Below are positions 16,920 to 24,046 of a DNA stretch of 44,626 nucleotides, one piece after another. The first letter of the stretch is position 1, and the number at the start of each line of letters is the position of its first letter. Both the position numbers and the translations under genes were made by a program. Origin of the DNA: JANJUB01 sp040081075 (lineage in GTDB: Bacteria > Armatimonadota > Fimbriimonadia > Fimbriimonadales > Fimbriimonadaceae); assembly GCA_040081075.1 (NCBI GenBank), contig JBEBHJ010000027.1, positions 1 to 44,626 of the forward strand. The letters run 5' to 3'. A model generated the notes under the pieces. That model saw nothing but the letters and a program-made list of their open reading frames with translations, was not told the DNA's origin and did no database searches.

Positions 16920-17047
16920 CTCGGGAAAATGGTGGATGCCTATTCCTGCATTGGGTTATGATTGTTTGAGGTTTCCTCAAGCTGGTGACTCGGTGAAACG
17001 CATCCAGGGAAAAGAAAAATGAGGACCGTTAAGGAGGACTCGTCAAA
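16920..17047 (+). promoter_or_regulatory. Structured 5' leader, possible cis-regulatory RNA
   Basis: The leader can fold with an outer stem TGGATGC (16933-16939) to GCATCCA (17000-17006) enclosing an eight-pair hairpin. The hairpin arms are GTTTGAGG (16964-16971) and CCTCAAGC (16975-16982), with a TTT loop and one G-T pair. An alternative pairing of ATGC (16936-16939) with GCAT (16948-16951) would exclude the outer stem. A strong AAGGAGG (17031-17037) follows, ten bases before the GTG start. I cannot match it to a riboswitch class I know; it lacks the conserved blocks of c-di-GMP-I, SAM-I, TPP and cobalamin RNAs. It could instead be a plain stabilising leader. Confidence 0.4.
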
Positions 17048-19084
17048 GTGAGAAGCTTTTTAGAATCGCTATCGGGCAAATTGGTTTGTCATGCGGTAGC
17101 CGTAGCCTTGCTTATGCCCTTTGTTGTACTTGCAAGCGTACGACAGGCTCAAGCTCAAGGTGGACTTGCCAATGACCCGCAATGGGCCGTCTTAGATTTT
17201 GTTGACAAATCGAAATCTTCCATGCGAACAAAGATGAATTTGGGCGCAGATGCAGCTGACAAGCTGCAGGAAGAACTTTCGAAGTCTCGAGAAACAGTTC
17301 GCGGGACTGGTGGTTATCAAACCATTCCGCGAGATCAGGTTTCTCGAGCAATCGAGACGCTTGGTCTTACGAATCCGGTTGTTGATAAAACCAGCCAAAT
17401 TCGACTTGCTCAAGAAGTGAGCGCTAGCCGTGTCATCGTTGGTGAGATTGTCGACTGGGGCGTTCAGAACGTGCCTGGTGGCAAGCAAGCCATCGTTGCC
17501 GTGACCATTCGAGTTTTGGACGCGTCGTCCGGAATCGCGATCAATGGTGCTGACGGCAAGGGAACTTCTTCAATTCGAAGCACGAGCGTTGATGACAAAG
17601 TCATTTTGGGTGAGGCACTCAGTCAAGCTTCGGCAGCGGCTGTACCAACTCTGATCAAGCAGCAACTCATGGCATCGGTTTTGAATACGAAGTCAACATC
17701 TGAGGCCCTGATAAATGGTGGTGCTCGCTCTGGCTTCAAGCCCGGCATGAATGTTGTTGTTCTTCGCGGTCCCCGTGGTCGTGAGACTCAAGTGGCGACA
17801 GCAAGGGTTGAATCAGTTTCCCCAGACGATGCTACGATTCGTGCGACAAACGTGGTCCAGGGTATTGCCCCCGGCGACCGAGTCGCGGTCATTTTTGAAC
17901 CTACGGGCTTCAAGCCAGTTGGTGGAAACGCAAACACTGGCCCTCGGGATTTCCAACCGATTAAGCCCAAGAGCAAGGTTAACAGCGGTCAGATCATCAG
18001 CGTTCTCCTGATTCTTGGTTTGGTCGCTTTGTTGTTGTCCAACGGCCGTTCGAATAACAACGTGGGAGCCAACAATGTTGTGGCTCAAGCAGCGTTGGGA
18101 AGCAACGGTTCTGGCGCACCTCAAATCGAAGTAAGTTGGAGGCTTGACCTCTTCTTCCGAGGCAATCAAACGGTTCAGTGGCAAGTATTCCGTGACGACG
18201 TATCGGCGATTCCAATCGGAACGGCGGAAGGTCAGTTCACCCGGTTTGTTGACACTACTGCTGACCGTACTGTCAGCTACTATCAGCAAGATGATATTTC
18301 GACGCTCGTTTGTACAGGCCTGTCTACACAATCATCAGACCAAACCGGTCTTGTCATTGGCCGGCCGTACACTTACGCTGTTTCATCGGTCTACCGAATC
18401 AGCCGCCTTGACTTGCCAAATGGTTCTACTGGTACTACTGGCACGACTGGCACGACTGGGGCAACTGGAACAACTGGTGCGACCGGAACAACCGGCGCGA
18501 CTGGTGCCACTGGCGCAACTGGTGCGACCGGCGCCACAGGAGCAACTGGTGCTACCGGCGCCACGGGTGCTACTGGCGCGACTGGTGCTACTGGCACGAC
18601 TGGTGCCACGGGAACGACAGGCGCAGGCGATTTCTGCTTCTTTGCCACTGGAAAGGCGGCAGCCGAAGGGTTCGCAACTGCACTTAATCGAGTTGGTTTG
18701 CTTTCGCCAGCGGCCAATGAGACTGTAACCACGTTCCGCTCCTTCTCGTTCAACTCTGCCGCAGTAGCAACCTTCCCAATCCGGGTTGGATATGTTCTGC
18801 AGTTCTCCAAGTCGCCGACTTTTGCAGGCAAGGTATTCACCTCTGCTGAAAAGATCGCGGTTGGAACGAACGCCCAGAGTATCTCGGTGGTGCAACGGTT
18901 CCCTGGAGACAGCTGGAATCAGTTCCTTGACGATGCTGTTGGTCCGAAATCGGGCGCGAGTGATACTCAAGTCTGGTGGCGCGTCGGTGCCCGGAACGTT
19001 GAAGACGTCCCTGGGCCTAAGCCGGACGCGGCTACAGGTCAGCGGTTCGTATTCAGCGCGCAGCAGTCCTTCTCACGACCCTAA
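17048..19084 (+). CDS. Secreted CsgG/FlgO-like protein with FlgT-like, Fn3-like and collagen-like segments
   Basis: 678 residues from GTG 17048. The signal peptide ends near ASVRQAQAQ (about residue 37). Residues 44-210 follow the CsgG/FlgO pattern (QWAVLDFVDKSKSS, DKLQEELSKS, YQTIPRDQVSRAIETLG, SRVIVGEIVDWG). About 225-290 resemble the FlgT C-terminal domain (GGARSGFKPGMNVVVLRG then GIAPGDRVAVIFE). A membrane helix (IISVLLILGLVALLLSNG) lies near 320, then an Fn3-like beta region. Residues 459-524 are 22 uninterrupted collagen-type Gly-X-Thr triplets, where X is Ala or Thr apart from one Ser. A beta-rich end domain follows. CsgG forms an outer-membrane secretion pore and FlgO/FlgT are envelope parts, but this protein is not a canonical member of either. 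It leads the operon and is expected in the periplasm or on the surface. The family assignment of the N-terminal half is moderately sure. Confidence 0.85.
   Translation: MRSFLESLSGKLVCHAVAVALLMPFVVLASVRQAQAQGGLANDPQWAVLDFVDKSKSSMRTKMNLGADAADKLQEELSKSRETVRGTGGYQTIPRDQVSRAIETLGLTNPVVDKTSQIRLAQEVSASRVIVGEIVDWGVQNVPGGKQAIVAVTIRVLDASSGIAINGADGKGTSSIRSTSVDDKVILGEALSQASAAAVPTLIKQQLMASVLNTKSTSEALINGGARSGFKPGMNVVVLRGPRGRETQVATARVESVSPDDATIRATNVVQGIAPGDRVAVIFEPTGFKPVGGNANTGPRDFQPIKPKSKVNSGQIISVLLILGLVALLLSNGRSNNNVGANNVVAQAALGSNGSGAPQIEVSWRLDLFFRGNQTVQWQVFRDDVSAIPIGTAEGQFTRFVDTTADRTVSYYQQDDISTLVCTGLSTQSSDQTGLVIGRPYTYAVSSVYRISRLDLPNGSTGTTGTTGTTGATGTTGATGTTGATGATGATGATGATGATGATGATGATGATGATGTTGATGTTGAGDFCFFATGKAAAEGFATALNRVGLLSPAANETVTTFRSFSFNSAAVATFPIRVGYVLQFSKSPTFAGKVFTSAEKIAVGTNAQSISVVQRFPGDSWNQFLDDAVGPKSGASDTQVWWRVGARNVEDVPGPKPDAATGQRFVFSAQQSFSRP
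18422..18619 (+). repeat. Nine-base repeat encoding 22 collagen-like Gly-X-Thr triplets
   Basis: Twenty-two consecutive codon triplets read Gly-(Ala/Thr/Ser)-Thr. The third codon positions vary freely (GGT/GGC/GGA/GGG, GCA/GCC/GCG/GCT, ACT/ACC/ACA/ACG), so the repeat is kept at the protein level and is not a fresh DNA duplication. The middle residue is mostly Thr at the ends and Ala throughout the centre. The triplets contain no proline, and the Thr-rich composition suits O-glycosylation as in bacterial BclA-type collagens. Confidence 0.9.
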
Positions 19085-19101
19085 CAAAACAAACAATAAT
19101 C

Positions 19102-19129
19102 GCTGGCCGGCGAACATTTCCCGGCCAGC
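19102..19129 (+). other. Intergenic hairpin between the two surface-protein genes
   Basis: GCTGGCCGG (19102-19110) and CCGGCCAGC (19121-19129) form a perfect nine-pair GC-rich stem with a ten-base loop. No T-run follows (AAACCTCTA), so it is not a standard terminator. It may be a processing or stability element that sets the ratio of the two proteins. Confidence 0.6.
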
Positions 19130-19149
19130 AAACCTCTATAGGAATGTAT

Positions 19150-21954
19150 ATGAATCGGTTCTTTTTAAAGGCACTTACAATGGTTTCAGGCGTGTCGTTC
19201 GCCGCCAGCGCCCTTGCTCAGTTTGAGACGGCCCCTCCATGCTTTGATCCAGATAGCATGATGCCCATCTCAAACCCGTATCTCATCATCCAGGTTGGTA
19301 ACTCTGATGGTGCGCTCATGGGCTGTACGATTGGCGTTGCAGGGAACGTTGCGTTAGGAAACGGGGCATGCTTTGGCCCAGCTATTACGGCTGAGAATCG
19401 TGGATTCATGACGTTTTTCTACGGCGGCTCTAGCCAGGGCTCGGTTCAAACCTCGCCAACTGGCTTTGAAGATCGAGGGATGGCGCTCGTTTTCGGTGCG
19501 GCTAGTTTCCCTTGCTGGACTTACGCGGCAACAAGTGTGGATGGAACTCGCGAAAGATTTGGTGCAAACGCTCTCGGTACAACCTTTGTCGGCTTCTCGA
19601 ACCGCTACATGCGTACAGAAACGACAAATACCGACGTTTTTGCCCGTGTTCAAGTTGAGTCAGTTGCGGATGCGATTCGATTACGCTGGACCTTGACCAA
19701 CACCAATGCGACAGATGCGCGCAATATTGGGCTTTATTTCGGCGGATGCGTTTCTACCGCTGTAAGCGTTAATCAATGGGATCACTTCCCGGTCGGGCGC
19801 GGATACAATGCGATGCCTAAGAACAAGCAGGCGATCACTGACACGCTCTACGATCGAAACCTCAACGCTTCGACTTTCCCGTCCTATGTTGACTTTACGA
19901 TTGGCCAAAGTGACTATTTCGGAATTCGTATTGAAAACGAACCGTCGGTAGCTTCGACAGACGTTGATAGCAATAAGCCGGCAACGGCCGATCAGTTCTA
20001 CATGGGTAAGAACACGTTCCTTTTGGGAACAGTTGGCGACCTAGCTGCCAACTTCCCATTGGCCATGTTGCCCGACACCGACTTTGATGGAGTGACGGCA
20101 TTTGTTCAGCGCTACCCAGAAGAGCAGGTTCAGCCAGGAGCTTCACGAACGATTCTGCACTATGTGCGAACGACCTACGGAAATAGCGACTACAAGCTTC
20201 CTTATGGCGTTTCCGTGGACGCGCCGATTACGGTTGGATTGCCAGCCAGTGCCAATGGAAACCTGTTCCCGAACCCATTCCCTGTTCGTGTGAATGTTGA
20301 CAACGTAGGAGGCTTCGGCTTTGATGGCAAAGAGTTCCCTCTTAATGATGTTCGCGTAAAACTCTCGTTTCCTCCGAATGCAGGCATCACAGTTGCTGGT
20401 TCGACCGCAGTCACGCCGTACGAACTGGAAAGAACGATAGCTGTCGTTGGAATCCGACAGTTGCGATTCACCGATTTCCAAGCAACCATCGGATCTGATG
20501 TTAGTGGTAACGTTCCCTACACAGTAACGATCGACTCTCAGCCAGGCAACGTTCACAAGGTCATCAATGGCGTAATCAACGTCGCCGCCAGGCCACGGAT
20601 AACACTTGAGAAGGACGCGAACATGGTCACGCTTCCCTACAACTTCATTGATAGTTCGTTGGAAACCATTTTTGCTCCGTTCCTTGATCCAAACGTTCCC
20701 GGAGGCGACCTGCAGTTTTACTCGTATGACCCCGTTCAGCAGGGTTATGTGATTACGACAACTGCACCAAAGGGCCGAGGTTTCTGGGCAATCTACGACA
20801 AGACTGGAGCTTCTTCGGTTATCGCGGATTACGGCGGAACGCCGAGCCAACCGAGCATCGTTAATCCGGCGCTTATCCAACTTCGCGGTGGTTTCAACAT
20901 GATTGGTAACCCGTATCACTACCGCATTCCAATCTTGCAAATCACAGGCGTTTCGGCTTCGGCCCCGCAGGTAAGTAAGACGTTTACGGAAATGGTCGAT
21001 CTCGGTTGGGTTCAAAGCTTCGTATCCTATTGGGATGCTCAAGCCAAGGACTATGTATTTGTTCCAGCGGAGGACGGCTTCCTTGAGCCTCATCGAGGCT
21101 ACTGGATCAACGTTTTGACAACGGATGACCTTACGATTAACTATCCTGACGTCTATCTCCCATTCGTTCCGGGCTCAAACAAGAAGCCTATTCGAACGGG
21201 AGTTATTCGGCAGACCGAGCAAGAGTGGATGCTGAAGCTATCAGCACGAACCAGCACTTCAGCTGACAGCAGTAACGGTGTGGGTGTCGTTCGAACGGTC
21301 GCAGACGTAAATCGGCATAAGATCAATGAGCCTCCGATGGCTCCGACCCAAGACCTTGGCCTTTCGGTTCGACAGATTGACGCTGGTAAGGTGAAACAAA
21401 TGGCGCGTGCATTCAGCACACAGGCCGGTCGCAATGAGTGGAAACTCGTCGTTACCGCCAAGAAGGCTGGCGATGTCACCATCACCTGGCCAAACCTCGG
21501 TCAGTTGCCTAAGAACCTTCGATTCACTTTGAAGGATGCAGCAACTAACGTGAGCCGGTCGGTACGCCAAACGTCGGGTTACACGTTCCGTATGGATCAG
21601 CCCGGCACTCGAGAACTCACCTTGGTGAGCGAACTCGGGGGAAGCACCGCCGCTGTTATTGGTAACGTCGTTGTTGCCGGAAACACTCGAGTGAGCGGTG
21701 GAAGTGTGACGATCAACTACACGTTGGGCGCCGACACGACTACTTCGATTAGAATCCTCTCCGCCAAGGGGCAAGAGGTCTATTCGATCAGCCGAGGCCG
21801 AGCGGACCGCGCTGGCGACAACACGGTAACGTGGAATCTCCGCAACAGTGCAAACCAAGCGGTCGCTCCGGGTACCTACCGAGTCGAGATCGTCGCGGAA
21901 GGAACTGACGGTAATCGAGCCCGTAAGATCGTTCCGGTCAACGTCATTCGCTAG
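19150..21954 (+). CDS. Large secreted protein with a C-terminal FlgD-type Ig domain
   Basis: 934 residues from ATG 19150. An ATG six bases earlier is in frame, but AGGA (19140-19143) is better spaced for 19150. The signal peptide is MNRFFLKALTMVSGVSFAASALAQ. The mature N-terminal half is beta-rich with few charges and Cys at spaced positions (PPCFDPDS, MGCTIGVAG, SFPCWTY). The middle contains GGFNMIGNPYHYRIPIL and GYWINVL, a pattern seen in secreted and sorting-type proteins of Bacteroidetes and Armatimonadota. The last 90 residues match a FlgD-like Ig domain (SIRILSAKGQEVYSI, then NTVTWNLRNSANQAVAPGTY and RVEIVAEG). I recognise no enzyme motif, so it may be a structural surface protein. It shares the operon with the CsgG-like gene and ends at a terminator. 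Confidence 0.85.
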   Translation: MNRFFLKALTMVSGVSFAASALAQFETAPPCFDPDSMMPISNPYLIIQVGNSDGALMGCTIGVAGNVALGNGACFGPAITAENRGFMTFFYGGSSQGSVQTSPTGFEDRGMALVFGAASFPCWTYAATSVDGTRERFGANALGTTFVGFSNRYMRTETTNTDVFARVQVESVADAIRLRWTLTNTNATDARNIGLYFGGCVSTAVSVNQWDHFPVGRGYNAMPKNKQAITDTLYDRNLNASTFPSYVDFTIGQSDYFGIRIENEPSVASTDVDSNKPATADQFYMGKNTFLLGTVGDLAANFPLAMLPDTDFDGVTAFVQRYPEEQVQPGASRTILHYVRTTYGNSDYKLPYGVSVDAPITVGLPASANGNLFPNPFPVRVNVDNVGGFGFDGKEFPLNDVRVKLSFPPNAGITVAGSTAVTPYELERTIAVVGIRQLRFTDFQATIGSDVSGNVPYTVTIDSQPGNVHKVINGVINVAARPRITLEKDANMVTLPYNFIDSSLETIFAPFLDPNVPGGDLQFYSYDPVQQGYVITTTAPKGRGFWAIYDKTGASSVIADYGGTPSQPSIVNPALIQLRGGFNMIGNPYHYRIPILQITGVSASAPQVSKTFTEMVDLGWVQSFVSYWDAQAKDYVFVPAEDGFLEPHRGYWINVLTTDDLTINYPDVYLPFVPGSNKKPIRTGVIRQTEQEWMLKLSARTSTSADSSNGVGVVRTVADVNRHKINEPPMAPTQDLGLSVRQIDAGKVKQMARAFSTQAGRNEWKLVVTAKKAGDVTITWPNLGQLPKNLRFTLKDAATNVSRSVRQTSGYTFRMDQPGTRELTLVSELGGSTAAVIGNVVVAGNTRVSGGSVTINYTLGADTTTSIRILSAKGQEVYSISRGRADRAGDNTVTWNLRNSANQAVAPGTYRVEIVAEGTDGNRARKIVPVNVIR

Positions 21955-21966
21955 TAACATTGCGAG

Positions 21967-22000
21967 AAAGGGGTGGCGAGCTAGACTTGCCACCCCTTTT
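21967..22000 (+). terminator. Rho-independent terminator
   Basis: An 11-pair stem of AAAGGGGTGGC (21967-21977) and GCCACCCCTTT (21989-21999) has an 11-base loop and runs into TTTTCC. It ends the transcript of the two surface-protein genes. The next gene, 50 bases on, therefore needs its own promoter; TAAAAT at 22028-22033 is a possible -10. Confidence 0.9.
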
Positions 22001-22051
22001 CCATTATTTGTCGCACTTCAAATAGGTTAAAATCCGTCCAGTAATAGGAAT

Positions 22052-24046
22052 ATGCGAAAGCTCAAGCTCGGAATGTGTAGCCTGATGGTTCTGGCATCGG
22101 CAGTCGTTATGGCTGGCAATGCCACGATCGAGCTTGGAAGCTTCCCAACAATGAGCGTAGCCGACGGGCGTAGCACCGTTACAGTTTCGGCGCTTATCAG
22201 AGATGCGGGCGGGAGCTTGGTTCCCAACGGCACGAGGGTTGTGTTCTCCTGTGACCGTGGAACGTTCCGCGAAGCTGTTGTGACAACGCAGAACGGAGTT
22301 GCACGTGCAGTCTTGCAAGCTGGGAACGTTGCTGGCTTGGCAAAAATCAGCGTTAGTGCCATCACTTTCCAAGCGGCCGCAACGATGGACTATGAGTTTG
22401 TCTCGGACCGGAGCCTGCTTTCCAGTGCAAAGGAATACGTCGATGTAGTGGCTCCCCACGATCTTCGCTATTCGATGGACCTCAAGACCATCGAAGCATC
22501 GGGAGCGGATCGCACCGCCGTCTTGCAGTATCGCGACATTGAAATCCGCGCTGATGACCTGCAGTTCAATGTCTCCACCAACGAAGTGCGGGCCAAAAAC
22601 GCCATCCTAAAGATTGGAAAAGAGGAAACCAAGTGTGGCGAACTCTATTTCAGGCTCCAACAGCGTTTCGGGTTTGGTTCGACAACGTTTAAGTATCGAC
22701 CAAAGCAGATCAAAGCTTTTGGCGGTGGAATCGTCTTTAGCGAAGGGGAAGAGCGCGAGACCTACGGAATGGCAGAGATCCGTCCGGGCTCCATCAAGAA
22801 GCCGGACAACGTCGTTCACCGCCGACTGTTTGAAATGCTCGACCTGAGCGATTCAGCTACGTTGATTAGCGCGAAAAAGGCGACCTCGTACCCGCGCAAA
22901 GAAGTTCAGTTCCAAAAGGCCGATGTTCGTGTTGGCGGGGCCAGCATTATGAAGCTGCCCCTGTTCAAAGTGAACATGTACACTCAAACGCCGATCTTGA
23001 CCGATCAGATGATCAAGATCAACGACAACCAGATTGCGATTGATTATCCGCATTATCTGAGCCTCAAGCCTGGCGAGACGAGCTTGCTCCGATTTTCGAT
23101 GGGGCGGGGAGGCTCCCGGGGGATCTCCTCAAACCGAGGCGCATTTCTGGATTACGAATATTATTGGAACCGAGGCGATGAGTTTCAGGGAGGGCTGACC
23201 GTTCAAAGCATTGGTCGGAAGGACTGGGGCGTCAGCGCGAACCAATTCATCAAGCTGGACGACACATCAGAGTTGGTTGCGCAGTTTGATTTACCCGCCC
23301 ACCGCGCTTTCTTTGGCTCGCTCAATCTAGGTAAGCAGTTTCCGGGCTTCAATGTTAATGCGTCCGCAAGCCGCACGGATTCGCTAACAAAAGATGATTT
23401 TAGAAATCAGCAGTATCTGCTGAGCCTCGATAAGGATCCCATCAAGGTCGGTAAGACACCGCTTCGGATTACCTACGGTTTTACGGCGTCGCACTCAACA
23501 AATAGCTCGGAGAACTTGACCGCAAGCCGGAGCGTGGCCGGAGTTCGGGGAGTGGTTCGCTTAAATCCAGTCTACTATGGGCATGACACGAGCTTGAACG
23601 GCAGTCTTACCGTTTCTCACCTCGTTGGCGACCAGAACTACAGCGGAACAACGATCGGCGCAAATCTGACCGCGAGCAAGTCATTTAAAGGTGGCGGTGT
23701 TGCCCTCAGCTACGACTTCACGAAGGATAACTTCACTTCGCAGTTTCTGGGCGAGCACCAACTTAGTGGTCGTATGAACTACTTCTTGGGCAATGCTTCA
23801 TTGAATGCGTTTGTCATTAAGTCGCTTGATATTGACCGCATGAGTGTTCAGCTCGATGCGTCATACCGGTTCTCGAGAGACTGGAAGTTGAGCTATGCGT
23901 ACACGTACGACAAGTTCCTTTCCGACGGCTTCCTTGATTATTACTTCATACTAGGATATCGTCTTGGCTATCGCGAAGTTGGCCTTACATGGTCGCATAG
24001 AACGAAGCGTATCGGGTTCCAGATACTTGGTACGACCTTTAACTAG
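22052..24046 (+). CDS. Invasin-type Ig (Big_1) domain fused to an LptD/OstA-like outer-membrane protein
   Basis: 664 residues with AGGA shortly before ATG 22052. The signal peptide is about residues 1-22 (LGMCSLMVLASAVVMA). Residues 25-115 look like a Big_1/invasin Ig-like domain: GRSTVTVSALIRDAGG, SLVPNGTRVVFSCDRGTF, GVARAVLQAGNVAGLAKIS. Residues 130-300 follow the LptD/OstA pattern: LQYRDIEIRADDLQFNVSTN, EVRAKNAILKIGK, ATLISAKKATSYPRKEVQFQ, RVGGASIMKLPLFKVN. The rest is strand-rich, with aromatic residues typical of a barrel (FLDYYFILGYRLGYREVGLT). LptD proteins insert LPS in the outer membrane; the N-terminal Ig module is unusual for them and may project into the periplasm or stand in for the usual LptA-like domain. 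It overlaps the next gene by 20 bases. Confidence 0.8.
   Translation: MRKLKLGMCSLMVLASAVVMAGNATIELGSFPTMSVADGRSTVTVSALIRDAGGSLVPNGTRVVFSCDRGTFREAVVTTQNGVARAVLQAGNVAGLAKISVSAITFQAAATMDYEFVSDRSLLSSAKEYVDVVAPHDLRYSMDLKTIEASGADRTAVLQYRDIEIRADDLQFNVSTNEVRAKNAILKIGKEETKCGELYFRLQQRFGFGSTTFKYRPKQIKAFGGGIVFSEGEERETYGMAEIRPGSIKKPDNVVHRRLFEMLDLSDSATLISAKKATSYPRKEVQFQKADVRVGGASIMKLPLFKVNMYTQTPILTDQMIKINDNQIAIDYPHYLSLKPGETSLLRFSMGRGGSRGISSNRGAFLDYEYYWNRGDEFQGGLTVQSIGRKDWGVSANQFIKLDDTSELVAQFDLPAHRAFFGSLNLGKQFPGFNVNASASRTDSLTKDDFRNQQYLLSLDKDPIKVGKTPLRITYGFTASHSTNSSENLTASRSVAGVRGVVRLNPVYYGHDTSLNGSLTVSHLVGDQNYSGTTIGANLTASKSFKGGGVALSYDFTKDNFTSQFLGEHQLSGRMNYFLGNASLNAFVIKSLDIDRMSVQLDASYRFSRDWKLSYAYTYDKFLSDGFLDYYFILGYRLGYREVGLTWSHRTKRIGFQILGTTFN

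Noticed and set aside
16920..17047. c-di-GMP-I, c-di-GMP-II, cobalamin, SAM-I or TPP riboswitch
   Set aside because: None of the conserved blocks of these classes can be aligned with the leader; only generic stems are present.
18422..18619. CRISPR-like or microsatellite repeat
   Set aside because: Units are nine bases with variable third codon positions and no spacers, so it is a coding repeat.
18383..18970. Minus-strand frames with Pro-Val-Ala or Ser-Thr-Arg repeats over the collagen region
   Set aside because: They are the antisense reading of the nine-base repeat; only the plus frame continues into non-repeat domains on both sides with a signal peptide.
20143..21093. Minus-strand open frame of 316 codons, and another of 244 codons at 21259-21993
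   Set aside because: Both lie antisense within the large secreted protein gene at 19150-21954; their sequence lacks domain character and the plus-strand frame has a signal peptide, ribosome site and FlgD-type end.
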